From APNM01 sp040361335 (lineage in GTDB: Bacteria; Pseudomonadota; Gammaproteobacteria; Nevskiales; Salinisphaeraceae), in NCBI RefSeq assembly GCF_040361335.1, contig NZ_APNM01000003.1, forward strand, positions 1 to 64,000: a stretch of DNA of 64,000 nucleotides, given 5' to 3'. Below, in pieces: positions 16,190 through 23,444 of this stretch (positions are counted from its first letter, which is position 1; each line of letters begins with the position of its first letter). Position numbers and translations under genes: made by a program. The notes beneath the pieces are model-generated. The model was not told where the DNA came from, ran no database searches, and was given only the letters and a program-made list of their open reading frames with translations.

Positions 16190-16534
16190 AACCGCGAAGG
16201 ACACGAAGGTGAAGAAGCATAAGAAAATACGTCGTGTCCTTCGTGATTGGGGGTCCGCAAATCCCCCGCCTTCAGGCGGCCGATTTTTCGCCTTCTCCCC
16301 CTTGGGGGAGAAGGTTGGGAAGAGGGGGTGGCGCGGCCGGCCGCGCTGTTTTGTGGCCCCCTCACCCTAACTCTCCCCGGCGGGGAGAGGGAATTCAGGG
16401 TCGGCCGTAGGGCCGACCGATCCGGCTTTGAGCCGTAACCCGAAGCCACCGGCTTTAGCCGGTGGAGTATTCACATCGCCTATTCTCTGTGCCCCTGTGC
16501 CCCTGTGCCCCTGTGCCCCTGTGCCTCTGTGGTT
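16153..16534. repeat. AACCACAGAG-type inverted repeat, copy 3, with nested repeats
   Basis: The left arm (16153-16184) overlaps the end of the GT9 gene. The right arm (16483-16534) ends CTCTGTGGTT just before the convergent DUF6165 gene. The interior is a nest of smaller palindromes: GAAGGACACGAAG with CGTGTCCTTCG (about 16195-16245), an 11-bp perfect stem at 16291-16314, CTCTCCCC/GGGGAGAG at 16371-16389 and a CCACCGGC/GCCGGTGG hairpin near 16446. It fills the 350-bp gap and contains no gene. Confidence 0.75.
16489..16528. repeat. 8-bp tandem repeat (GTGCCCCT)n
   Basis: Four exact copies of GTGCCCCT (16489-16520) are followed by one variant, GTGCCTCT (16521-16528). The array expands the right arm of the surrounding inverted repeat and may vary in copy number between strains. 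Confidence 0.85.
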
Positions 16535-16539
16535 AATCT

Positions 16540-16929
16540 TCAATACTCTTCGTACGATTTTTCCTCGGTCAGCGTCGAGCCGGTGAGGTCGTTGATCTCG
16601 CGCTTGATCGCGGCGCGCTTGTCGTTGGTGAAGTAGACGCTGCGCGCCAGCTCGATGAAGTCCTGGTCGAAGTTGGACCGGGATTCCTTGACGCGGATGC
16701 GGTCCTCGATCTCCCACAGGGCCTCGTTGACCTCCTTGAGCCGGTCGATGCAGTCGGCGACCCGCGCATCGCCGGCGTCGATGCCGGCCCAGATGCCTTC
16801 CAGCAGACTCAGCTCGCGGCGCACGTTGGCGAGCTTGTCGGGGTCGGCGATGCGCTCGGACTTGATCCGCAGGATGGTGATCTTGTCCAGCAGCTCGCCG
16901 GTGGCGACGGGGATTCGGATTTCGCTCAT
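16540..16929 (-). CDS. DUF6165 family protein
   Basis: A 129-residue conserved cytoplasmic protein. The pattern IRIPVATGELLDKITILRIK...NVRRELSLLE...LKEVNEALWEIEDRIR...ARSVYFTNDKRAAIKREIN...EEKSYEEY is the DUF6165 family throughout its length. It is helical and charged. Members often lie near glycan or LPS genes, as here beside a GT9 gene, but no function is known. It is the distal gene behind the EVE-domain gene (13-bp gap). Confidence 0.85.
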   Translation of the reverse strand: MSEIRIPVATGELLDKITILRIKSERIADPDKLANVRRELSLLEGIWAGIDAGDARVADCIDRLKEVNEALWEIEDRIRVKESRSNFDQDFIELARSVYFTNDKRAAIKREINDLTGSTLTEEKSYEEY

Positions 16930-16942
16930 GGGCTTTCGGCTC

Positions 16943-17404
16943 TCACTCCAGGGACAGGATGTAGCGCCAGTGGTCCGCGCTGACCGGCATCACCGACAGG
17001 CGGTTGCCCCGGCGCAGCAAATGCAGCCCCTCCAGGGCCTGGGCGTGCTGCTTGAGCTCGGCGAGACTGATGCAACGGTCCAGCGTCCGCTCGAAGGTGA
17101 CGTCGACGCGGTACCAGCGCGGCTTCTCGGGATCGGACTTGGGGTCGTAGTGCTTGTCCTCCGGATCGAAGGCGGTGTCGTCCGGATAGCCCGCCCGGCT
17201 GATCGTCATGATGCCGACGATCCCCGGCTCCTTGCAGTTGGAGTGATAGAAAAAGGCCCGGTCGCCGACCGACATCTCGTCACGCATGAAGTTGCGAGCC
17301 TGGTAGTTGCGTACACCGTCCCAGGGTTCGGTGCGGTCGGGACGATTCCTGAGATCCTCGATCCCGAATTCGTCGGGCTCCGATTTCATCAGCCAGTAGC
17401 GCAT
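16943..17404 (-). CDS. EVE-domain protein
   Basis: A 153-residue single-domain EVE (PUA-like) protein. The N-terminus YWLMKSEPDEFGIEDL, the segment WDGVRNYQARNFMRDEMSVGDRAFFYHSN and the C-terminal LVRR-like variant LLRRGNRLSVMPV are diagnostic. EVE domains are proposed to bind modified bases in DNA or RNA; the physiological role in bacteria is largely unknown. It lies between fthC (36 bp upstream) and the DUF6165 gene on the same strand. Confidence 0.93.
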   Translation of the reverse strand: MRYWLMKSEPDEFGIEDLRNRPDRTEPWDGVRNYQARNFMRDEMSVGDRAFFYHSNCKEPGIVGIMTISRAGYPDDTAFDPEDKHYDPKSDPEKPRWYRVDVTFERTLDRCISLAELKQHAQALEGLHLLRRGNRLSVMPVSADHWRYILSLE

Positions 17405-17440
17405 GCCGGTCGCGTTGCGGTGGAAATGGCAGCGCGCAGT

Positions 17441-18028
17441 TTAGCGCATATGGATGTCGGCCTCGGTCACGACGGCGTCCAGCGGCACGTCCCAGTGACG
17501 GTGCGGCAACCCGGTCACGCGCTGGCATTCGAACGCCAGGCCCACCAGGCGCGGTCCGCCATGGCGCAGTCGTCGGTGCACCAGGAAGGAGAAGGCGCGA
17601 TCGTAGTGGCCGCCGCCTTGCCCGAGGCGGTTGCAGTGGTCGTCGAAGCCCACCAGCGGCATCACCACCAGGTCCAGCGTGGCCGGGCGCCGCAGTCGCC
17701 GCCCCGGATGCTGCGGCTCGGGGATGCCGAAGCGGTTGCGCCGCAGGGGCAGCCGCGGGTCCAAGCGCGCGAAGCGCATGCGGTCATGGCCGACCATGGC
17801 CGGCACGAAGAACCGGTGGACGCGGTCGCGGTCCGCGAGGAAACGCGGATCGGCCTCGTCCGGGAGCGGCAGGTAGAGGGCGATGTCGCGGGCCTGCCGG
17901 AACCAGGGCAAGCGCCGCAGGCGGGCGCAGGCCCGGCGCGAGGCCGCGCGCCGCGTCGCCGGCGTAAGGCCGCGCCGTTCGGCGCGCAGCGCCCGGCGCA
18001 GATGGCGTCGATCGGTCGTTTCGCTCAC
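17441..18028 (-). CDS. fthC: 5-formyltetrahydrofolate cyclo-ligase
   Basis: This enzyme (YgfA in E. coli) converts 5-formyl- to 5,10-methenyl-tetrahydrofolate with ATP. The 195-residue product shows the family motifs ALYLPLPDEADPR, LDLVVMPLVGFDDHCNRLGQGGGHYDRAF (ATP/folate site) and VGLAFECQ. I chose GTG at 18028 (VSETTDRRHLRRALRAERR); open frame continues upstream only into the 6S RNA gene. The location directly behind 6S RNA is the conserved ssrS-ygfA arrangement, and the two may be co-transcribed. Confidence 0.94.
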   Translation of the reverse strand: MSETTDRRHLRRALRAERRGLTPATRRAASRRACARLRRLPWFRQARDIALYLPLPDEADPRFLADRDRVHRFFVPAMVGHDRMRFARLDPRLPLRRNRFGIPEPQHPGRRLRRPATLDLVVMPLVGFDDHCNRLGQGGGHYDRAFSFLVHRRLRHGGPRLVGLAFECQRVTGLPHRHWDVPLDAVVTEADIHMR

Positions 18029-18047
18029 GGGCGCGGCCTTCAGGAAT

Positions 18048-18240
18048 CGAGCGGCGACTCCCGCCAGTGCCGTCGACCGCCTTCGACCTTGAGACAAAAT
18101 CTCAAGTGGGGCCAACCACGCCGCCTTAGGCTTTCCGCGGCCAGGGCGGACATGCTCACCAACGGCGCTTTATGGCCCCGAGGTTGGTAAATAGGCTCAA
18201 GCGGTACCCGGCGGCCGTCGAACACGGCAGGAGTGCCGAG
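18048..18240 (-). ncRNA. ssrS: 6S RNA
   Basis: 6S RNA binds sigma70 RNA polymerase and mimics an open promoter. On the minus strand, the stretch between zapA and fthC contains the conserved blocks TTGAGCC, GTTGGTGAGCATG, GAAGCCT and CACTTGAGA...TCAAGG, in the same order as E. coli 6S RNA. The ends pair (GGCACTCC with GGAGTCGCC), closing the long hairpin. About 190 nt is the expected size. The exact ends are estimated. The position between zapA and ygfA is the textbook location. Confidence 0.9.
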
Positions 18241-18245
18241 GTGAA

Positions 18246-18275
18246 ATGCTACGCCCGCGGAGGGGGGTTCTGCAA
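18246..18275 (-). promoter_or_regulatory. Putative sigma70 promoter of 6S RNA
   Basis: On the minus strand, TTGCAG (18275-18270) and TAGCAT (18251-18246) are separated by 18 bp. They end about six bases before the predicted 5' end of 6S RNA. Confidence 0.6.
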
Positions 18276-18292
18276 ACGCCGCGACGGGCGTT

Positions 18293-18607
18293 CTAGCGCG
18301 TCTCGTCGAGCGCCGACTCGATCTTGAACTGGAGCTGTTGCAGACGCTCGCTGGTCTGGTCGTCGATCGGCGCCCGCTGGCGCCGGCGCTCGTGGTCCAG
18401 CAGTTCCCGCGCCATGTTCAAGGCCGTCATCACGGCGATACGCTCCATGCCCAGGGTCTTGCCCTTCTTCTGTACCGAGCTCATGCGCCGGGACAGGTAC
18501 TCGGCGGACGCCAGCAGCGACTCGCGCTCACCTTCCGGGCAGGCCACCTGATAGTCGCGGCCCAGGATGCGCACGGTGAGCTGGGTCTGGTCGCGGGACG
18601 CGTTCAT
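18293..18607 (-). CDS. zapA: Cell division protein ZapA
   Basis: ZapA is a cytoplasmic protein that cross-links FtsZ filaments at the division ring. The 104-residue product has the typical globular start TQLTVRILGRDYQVACPEGERESLLASAEYLSRRM, then KTLGMERIAVMTALNMARELL and a C-terminal coiled coil. The start codon overlaps the stop of the upstream zapB-like gene (ATGA). It is followed by 6S RNA. Confidence 0.95.
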   Translation of the reverse strand: MNASRDQTQLTVRILGRDYQVACPEGERESLLASAEYLSRRMSSVQKKGKTLGMERIAVMTALNMARELLDHERRRQRAPIDDQTSERLQQLQFKIESALDETR

Positions 18608-18807
18608 GCCTTCTGCGCCTCCGCCTCGTCCTCCAGGGCGCGGATACGCTCGACCACGGCCGACAGCCGGTGTTTCATCTCGGCGTTGCGCCGGGTCAGG
18701 GACTCGAACTCGCGGGTGAGGTTCTCGTTCGCCGCCCGCAGTTTGCGGACGGTGACGAGCAATTCCTCGATGCGATCCTCGAACTGGTAGATATCGAACT
18801 CGGCCAT
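18604..18807 (-). CDS. ZapB-like coiled-coil protein (TIGR02449 type)
   Basis: A 67-residue, almost entirely coiled-coil protein (FEDRIEELLVTVRKLRAANENLTREFESL...). It resembles TIGR02449/ZapB-like division-associated proteins and is coupled to zapA by a four-base overlap. Open frame continues upstream, but MAEFDIYQFEDRIEELL at 18807 is where family similarity begins. A division role is inferred from position and structure. Confidence 0.85.
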   Translation of the reverse strand: MAEFDIYQFEDRIEELLVTVRKLRAANENLTREFESLTRRNAEMKHRLSAVVERIRALEDEAEAQKA

Positions 18808-18893
18808 GGCGCTCGCGGCTCGGCGTGATCGTCGGAAACCGGGGCCAGTATAGCCTTTCAGGTCGGCAGGCCAATACCCGGACAAGACGGTTT

Positions 18894-19015
18894 AACCACA
18901 GAGACACGGAGGCCCAGAGAAAGACAGGCTTTTTGCGGGGACATGAAGACACGCGTCCAGCGTGCCTTGCCCGGTTTTATTGCCTTTGGCTCTGTGTCTC
19001 CGTGCCTCTGTGGTT
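18894..19015. repeat. AACCACAGAG-type large inverted repeat, copy 4
   Basis: The left arm (18894-18923, AACCACAGAGACACGGAGG...) pairs with the right arm (18984-19015, ...CCGTGCCTCTGTGGTT), with about 60 bp between. It lies directly behind the degQ-like gene, between same-strand genes. It could end degQ transcription before the zapB-zapA unit. Confidence 0.8.
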
Positions 19016-19023
19016 GATCCTGC

Positions 19024-20418
19024 CTAGCGTACGAGGATGAACAGCGCCCCGCGGCCGCGGCGCACGTGCAGCAGGAGCTGTTTCTGGTCGGCGCCGGCGG
19101 CCTCTCGGAAGGCCTCCAGGCTCTTCACGGGCTCGCGGTTCACGGAGGTGATGATATCGCCCGGGCGCAGGCCCGCGCGTGCCGCGCGGCTGCCGGGCGC
19201 CACTTGGGTGACGGCCACGCCCTGGATCTTGCCGGCCAGCGGATGATTCTCCGGCACGGGCGCGAACTGGGCGCCGGCGAGGCCCGCGAACAGGTCGCCC
19301 GAACCGCCGCCCTCGCCCGCGGCCGCGGCCATCTCCTCGTCCTCCATTTGGGCGAGGGTGGCGGTCACCGTCCGGCGCTCGCCGTCGCGGATGTAGGTGA
19401 TCTTGACCTTCTCGCCCGGCTGGCGCAGGCCGATGGCGTTGGCCAGTTCGGAAAAGTCGCCGATCTCGCTGCCGTTGACCGCGACGATCACGTCGCGCTC
19501 GCGCAGCCCCGCCTTGTCCGCCGGCGAATCGGGGACCACCTGGGCGATGACGACACCGTCGTTGACGTCGAGATCGAAGGCCTTGGCCAGCTCGTTGGTC
19601 AGGTCCTGGCCGACTACGCCGAGGCGGCCGCGGCGGACCTCGCCGTGCTTCACGATCTGCTGCATCACCGTGGTGGCGAGATTGGTCGGGATGGCGAAGC
19701 CGATACCGATGTTGCCGCCGGACTGCGAGAGGATGGCGGTGTTGATGCCGACCAGCTCGCCCTTGAGGTTGACCAGGGCGCCGCCGGAGTTGCCGGGGTT
19801 GATGGAGGCGTCGGTCTGGATGAAGTCCTCGTAGCGCTTGCCCAGACCGTGACGGCCGAGACCGCTGACGATGCCCGAGGTCACCGTCTGTCGGAGGCCG
19901 AAGGGGTTGCCCACGGCGAGCACGAAGTCGCCCACCCGGAGCTTGTCGGAGTCGGCGACCGGGATGTCCCGGAGGCCGTCGGCGTCGATCTTGAGCACCG
20001 CGATGTCGGATTCCGGGTCGGCACCGACCAGCTCCGCCGGGAACTCGCGGTCGTCCTTGAGGCGGACCGTGACCTCCTCGGCCTTGTCGATCACGTGGTG
20101 GTTGGTCAGGATCAGACCCTTGTCGGCGTCGATGATCACGCCCGAGCCCGCGGCCTGGGGCCGTTGCTGCTGCTGTTCGGGCATGTCGAAGAAGCGCCGG
20201 AAGAAGGGGTCCTGGAACAACGGGTGGTCGGGCAGGGTCTGGGCCTTGCCGGTGACCACGACATTGACCACCGCCGGCAGCACGTCTTCCAGCATCGGCG
20301 CCAGCGTGGGCTCGTCGTTGCCGGATAGAAGGCCGGCGGGCAGGGCGGCGCTCGCGGCCTGGGCGAAGAGCAGGGCCGCGACAAGCGCCCCCGCGGCACG
20401 CACGGTAACTCTGGTCAT
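19024..20418 (-). CDS. DegP/DegQ-family periplasmic serine endoprotease
   Basis: A 464-residue HtrA-type protease and chaperone for misfolded envelope proteins. It has a signal peptide (1-24), a trypsin-like domain with the triad His108 (LTNHHVID), Asp138 (ESDIAVLK) and Ser211 (INPGNSGGALVN), then two PDZ domains (about 265-355 and 385-464). A glutamine-rich LA-loop (EQQQQRPQ) precedes the protease core. Which E. coli paralogue it corresponds to cannot be settled. It is a single gene ahead of an inverted repeat. Confidence 0.95.
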   Translation of the reverse strand: MTRVTVRAAGALVAALLFAQAASAALPAGLLSGNDEPTLAPMLEDVLPAVVNVVVTGKAQTLPDHPLFQDPFFRRFFDMPEQQQQRPQAAGSGVIIDADKGLILTNHHVIDKAEEVTVRLKDDREFPAELVGADPESDIAVLKIDADGLRDIPVADSDKLRVGDFVLAVGNPFGLRQTVTSGIVSGLGRHGLGKRYEDFIQTDASINPGNSGGALVNLKGELVGINTAILSQSGGNIGIGFAIPTNLATTVMQQIVKHGEVRRGRLGVVGQDLTNELAKAFDLDVNDGVVIAQVVPDSPADKAGLRERDVIVAVNGSEIGDFSELANAIGLRQPGEKVKITYIRDGERRTVTATLAQMEDEEMAAAAGEGGGSGDLFAGLAGAQFAPVPENHPLAGKIQGVAVTQVAPGSRAARAGLRPGDIITSVNREPVKSLEAFREAAGADQKQLLLHVRRGRGALFILVR

Positions 20419-20538
20419 CGCACGGTTTCCTTTGTCTCCGATGAAAACGGACCCGCGGCGTGCGGGCCGGTACGTCGCCTTGTGACCGCGGAGCCGCGCG
20501 TGAGTTTCATCGCGCGGCTCCGCACGGCCGGCGATGGC

Positions 20539-21165
20539 TCAGCGGAGCCTCGGGTTCAGGGTGTAGGTGCCGGTGACACTGGCCTCGTCCAGGACGTGTC
20601 CGGAAACGGCGGCGAGGACGTCGTCGGCGGTGAAGTCGCCTTCTACCGGGCAGCGTTCCAGGTCCGTCGCCAGCAGTCGGAACCGGTAGCGGTGCGGGAT
20701 GGAGTCGTTCCAGGGCGGGGCCGGGCCGTCGTAACCGTAGTAGGTGCCGCCCAGGTCGGCGTCGCCGGCGAACCACTCGGTGTAATTGTTCAGCCCCTGG
20801 CGGGCGCCCGCCGGTCCCGGCGGATTGGCCTTGCCGTGGGGCGTGACCTCGCTGGCGCAGGCGCCCTCCGCGATCTTGCCCAGGGACGGGTCGATATCGA
20901 CCATCACCCAGTGGTAGAAGTCCACGCGCGCCAGGTCCGAGGGGATCTCGCGATCGTCCTGGTTGACGTCGTCGGGCTTGCTGGGCGCGTCCGGGTCGAC
21001 GCAGATCAGGACCAGCGAGCGCGTGCCGTCCGGTAGGTCGTCCCAGCTCAACTCGGGATTGCGGTTGTCCGAGAAACGCACGTGGGTCTGGGGATCGGGC
21101 ACCGCGAAGGCATACTGGTCGGGAATGACCCCGCCGTCCGCGAATGCCGTGGTCGTCAGCTTCAT
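20539..21165 (-). CDS. YbhB/YbcL-family PEBP-like protein
   Basis: A 208-residue phosphatidylethanolamine-binding-protein fold of the bacterial YbhB/YbcL (Raf-kinase-inhibitor-like) family. Visible motifs are NPELSWDDLPDGTRSLVLICVDPDAPS, FYHWVMVDID and GYDGPAPPWNDSIPHRYRFRLLATD. No signal peptide is present, so it is cytoplasmic. A GTG six bases upstream is open, but GGAGG would touch it; the ATG at 21165 stands six bases behind GGAGG and is the better start. Ligand and role are unknown. Confidence 0.92.
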   Translation of the reverse strand: MKLTTTAFADGGVIPDQYAFAVPDPQTHVRFSDNRNPELSWDDLPDGTRSLVLICVDPDAPSKPDDVNQDDREIPSDLARVDFYHWVMVDIDPSLGKIAEGACASEVTPHGKANPPGPAGARQGLNNYTEWFAGDADLGGTYYGYDGPAPPWNDSIPHRYRFRLLATDLERCPVEGDFTADDVLAAVSGHVLDEASVTGTYTLNPRLR

Positions 21166-21250
21166 GGCCACCTCCGTTGCAAATCCGAACCCGACCTTAA
21201 CGACGCGTCCGCACCTCGTCTAGCGACGCCGCGCGGCGCCGTCGCGGGTC

Positions 21251-22282
21251 TCAGCGCCACAGCCAGCCGTCGGCCGCGCGGCGGATGCCGGCGGCGGCAC
21301 GTTCCCCCAGCCGTTCCATGACGCCGGGCTTGGTCTTGTAATGCACCCGGTACACGGCGCGCTTGTCGGCCGCCGCGGCCAGCATCAGGTCGTCGCTGGT
21401 CTTGATCTCGTCGACCAGCTTCAGCTCCAGGGCCTGGGTGCCGTGCCAGTGCTCGCCGGTGGCGACGCGGTCGATGTCGACCTCGGCGCGGTTGTCGGCC
21501 ACGAACTGCTTGAACAGGCCGTGGGTGGCCTCGAGCTCCTCGCGGAACTTGGCCCGCCCCTCGTCGGTGTTCTCGCCGAACAGGGTGAGGGTGCGTTTGT
21601 GGTCGCCGGCGGTGTGCATCTCGAAGTCGATGTGCTTGTCCTTGAGCAGGCGGTTGAAGTTCGGGAGCTGCCCGACCACGCCGATGGAGCCGATGATGGC
21701 GAAGGGGGCGGCGACGATGCGGTCGGCCACGCAGGCCATCATGTAGCCGCCGCTGGCGGCGAGCCGGTCGACCGCGGCGGTCAGCCTGATCCCGGATTCC
21801 CGCAGGCGCCGGAGCTGCGAGGCCGCCAGGCCGTAGCTGTGCACCAGGCCGCCCGCGGATTCCAGGCGCAGCAGGACCTCGTCGTCGGGCTCGGCCACCT
21901 GCAGGATCGCGGTGATCTCCTCGCGCAGGTTGGTTACCGCCGAGGCCCGGATATCACCGTCGAAGTCCACCACGAACAGACGCGAGGCCTGCCGCGGCTT
22001 GCCCAGCTTGGCGGCCTTGGCGCGCTGTTTCTCCTCGGCCTTGCGACGCTTGGCCCGCGCCTTGCGCTCGCGCTTGTCGAGCAGGTGGCCGTGGAGGGTA
22101 TCGGCCATGCGCTCCAGGCGGTCGTTGACGTGGGTCACCTCCAACCCTTCCCCGGCCTGGCGCCGCAGTTGCTGAACTGAGGCCGCGACCCAGGCGACCA
22201 CGACGCCGATCGCGACCACGGCGGTTACCGTCTTGGCCAGGAACAGGCCGTAGTCAGCGAGCAATTGGGTGAACGCTTCCAT
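21251..22282 (-). CDS. sohB: SohB-family inner-membrane serine protease
   Basis: SohB is a signal-peptide-peptidase-like (S49) protease. The 343-residue protein has an N-terminal transmembrane helix (about 10-35) and a lysine/arginine-rich linker (RKARAKRRKAEEKQRAKAAK, about 73-92). The S49 core follows, with LRLESAGGLVHSYGLAASQL, the catalytic serine in AASGGYMMACVAD and the lysine region IIGSIGVVGQLPNFNRLLKDKHIDFE. It stands alone, 80 bp from the PEBP-like gene. Confidence 0.94.
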   Translation of the reverse strand: MEAFTQLLADYGLFLAKTVTAVVAIGVVVAWVAASVQQLRRQAGEGLEVTHVNDRLERMADTLHGHLLDKRERKARAKRRKAEEKQRAKAAKLGKPRQASRLFVVDFDGDIRASAVTNLREEITAILQVAEPDDEVLLRLESAGGLVHSYGLAASQLRRLRESGIRLTAAVDRLAASGGYMMACVADRIVAAPFAIIGSIGVVGQLPNFNRLLKDKHIDFEMHTAGDHKRTLTLFGENTDEGRAKFREELEATHGLFKQFVADNRAEVDIDRVATGEHWHGTQALELKLVDEIKTSDDLMLAAAADKRAVYRVHYKTKPGVMERLGERAAAGIRRAADGWLWR

Positions 22283-22411
22283 GAGAGATCCTTGCTGTGT
22301 CGGATTGCATGTTTCGTGTTTCGTGTTCGGCGCGTCAAGTCGCGGCGACGACGCTCGTGGCGAAGTCCGAAAAACGAAACGGGGAACGCCCTGCCGGGCG
22401 ACGGCGAGAGC

Positions 22412-23416
22412 CTACAACCAGCCGCCCAGCTCGCGCGTGACGATCCCGGCCAGCATATCGATGTGCGCCGGGTCGTCGTTGAGGGCCGGGATATAGCTCA
22501 AGCGTTCGCCGCCGTTTTCCTCGAACAGTTCGCGGTTGCCGATGGCGATCTCCTCCAGGGTCTCCAGGCAGTCCGCGGAGAAGCCCGGGCAGAGCACGTC
22601 CACGCTGCGCACGCCGTCGCGGCCCCAGGCCTCCAGGGTCTTGTCCGTGTACGGTTGCAGCCAGGGCTCGCGGCCGAACCGGCTCTGGAAACAGACCTTC
22701 CATTCGCCGCGGCTCAGGCCCAGCTCGGCGGCCAGGAGCTGGGCGGTGATGCCGCAGTCGCGCGGGTAGGGGTCGCCGTTCTTGACGTAACGCTTGGGGA
22801 TGCCGTGGTAGGAGAGCATCAGGCGCTCGCCGCGGCCGTGCGTGTCCCAGTGCCGGCGCACGGAATCCGCGAGGGCGCGGATATAGGCGGGCTCGTCGTG
22901 GTAGTGGGTCACCGTGCGCAGCGCCGGCTGGCTGCGCCAGCGCCGCATGATCTCGGTCACCCGGTCGAACGTGGTCGCGGTGGTGGTGGCCGAGTATTGC
23001 GGGTACATCGGCAGCAGCAGGATGCGCTCGGCGCCGGCGTCGCGCAGCTCTTCCAGGCCCTGGGCGAGCGAGGGCCGGCCATAGCGCATGGCGAGTGCCA
23101 CGTGTACCGGCCGCGACAGGTCGGCATCCAGCCGTTGTTGCAGGGCCTCGCACTGCCGGCGGGCGATCACCAGCAGCGGCGAGCCGCTGTCCCACCAGAT
23201 CTTGGCGTAGGCCTCGGCGGACTTCTTCGGCCGCGTCGTCAGGATCACGCCGTAGAGCAGGGGCAGCCACAGCCAGCGCGGCGCCTCGACCACGCGGGGG
23301 TCGCCGAGGAATTCGGCGAGATAGCGCCGCACATCCCCCGGTTCGGGCGACTCCGGCGTGCCCAGGTTGGTCAGGAGCACGCCCAGGGGGGCGTCGCGTT
23401 CGTTGGGTACCGTCAT
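22412..23416 (-). CDS. hemH: Ferrochelatase
   Basis: HemH inserts Fe2+ into protoporphyrin IX to form heme at the inner membrane. The 334-residue protein has the N-terminal GVLLTNLGTPESP and the active-site histidine in LSYHGIPKRYV. It also has FQSRFGREPWLQPYTD, the acidic metal-entry motif CPGFSADCLETLEEI and the C-terminal IPALNDDPAHI. It lies 28 bp behind the second of two AGCS symporter genes and probably belongs to their transcript, an unusual association. Confidence 0.97.
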   Translation of the reverse strand: MTVPNERDAPLGVLLTNLGTPESPEPGDVRRYLAEFLGDPRVVEAPRWLWLPLLYGVILTTRPKKSAEAYAKIWWDSGSPLLVIARRQCEALQQRLDADLSRPVHVALAMRYGRPSLAQGLEELRDAGAERILLLPMYPQYSATTTATTFDRVTEIMRRWRSQPALRTVTHYHDEPAYIRALADSVRRHWDTHGRGERLMLSYHGIPKRYVKNGDPYPRDCGITAQLLAAELGLSRGEWKVCFQSRFGREPWLQPYTDKTLEAWGRDGVRSVDVLCPGFSADCLETLEEIAIGNRELFEENGGERLSYIPALNDDPAHIDMLAGIVTRELGGWL

Positions 23417-23444
23417 TGCCGCGGTATTTTACAGGAGCCGGCCC

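Noticed and set aside
16483..16534. Short tandem repeats considered as a CRISPR array
   Set aside because: The 8-bp units are directly adjacent without unique spacers, and no cas genes are near.
18040..18225. Small minus-strand open frame of 61 codons
   Set aside because: It lies wholly inside the 6S RNA gene, whose conserved blocks explain the sequence.
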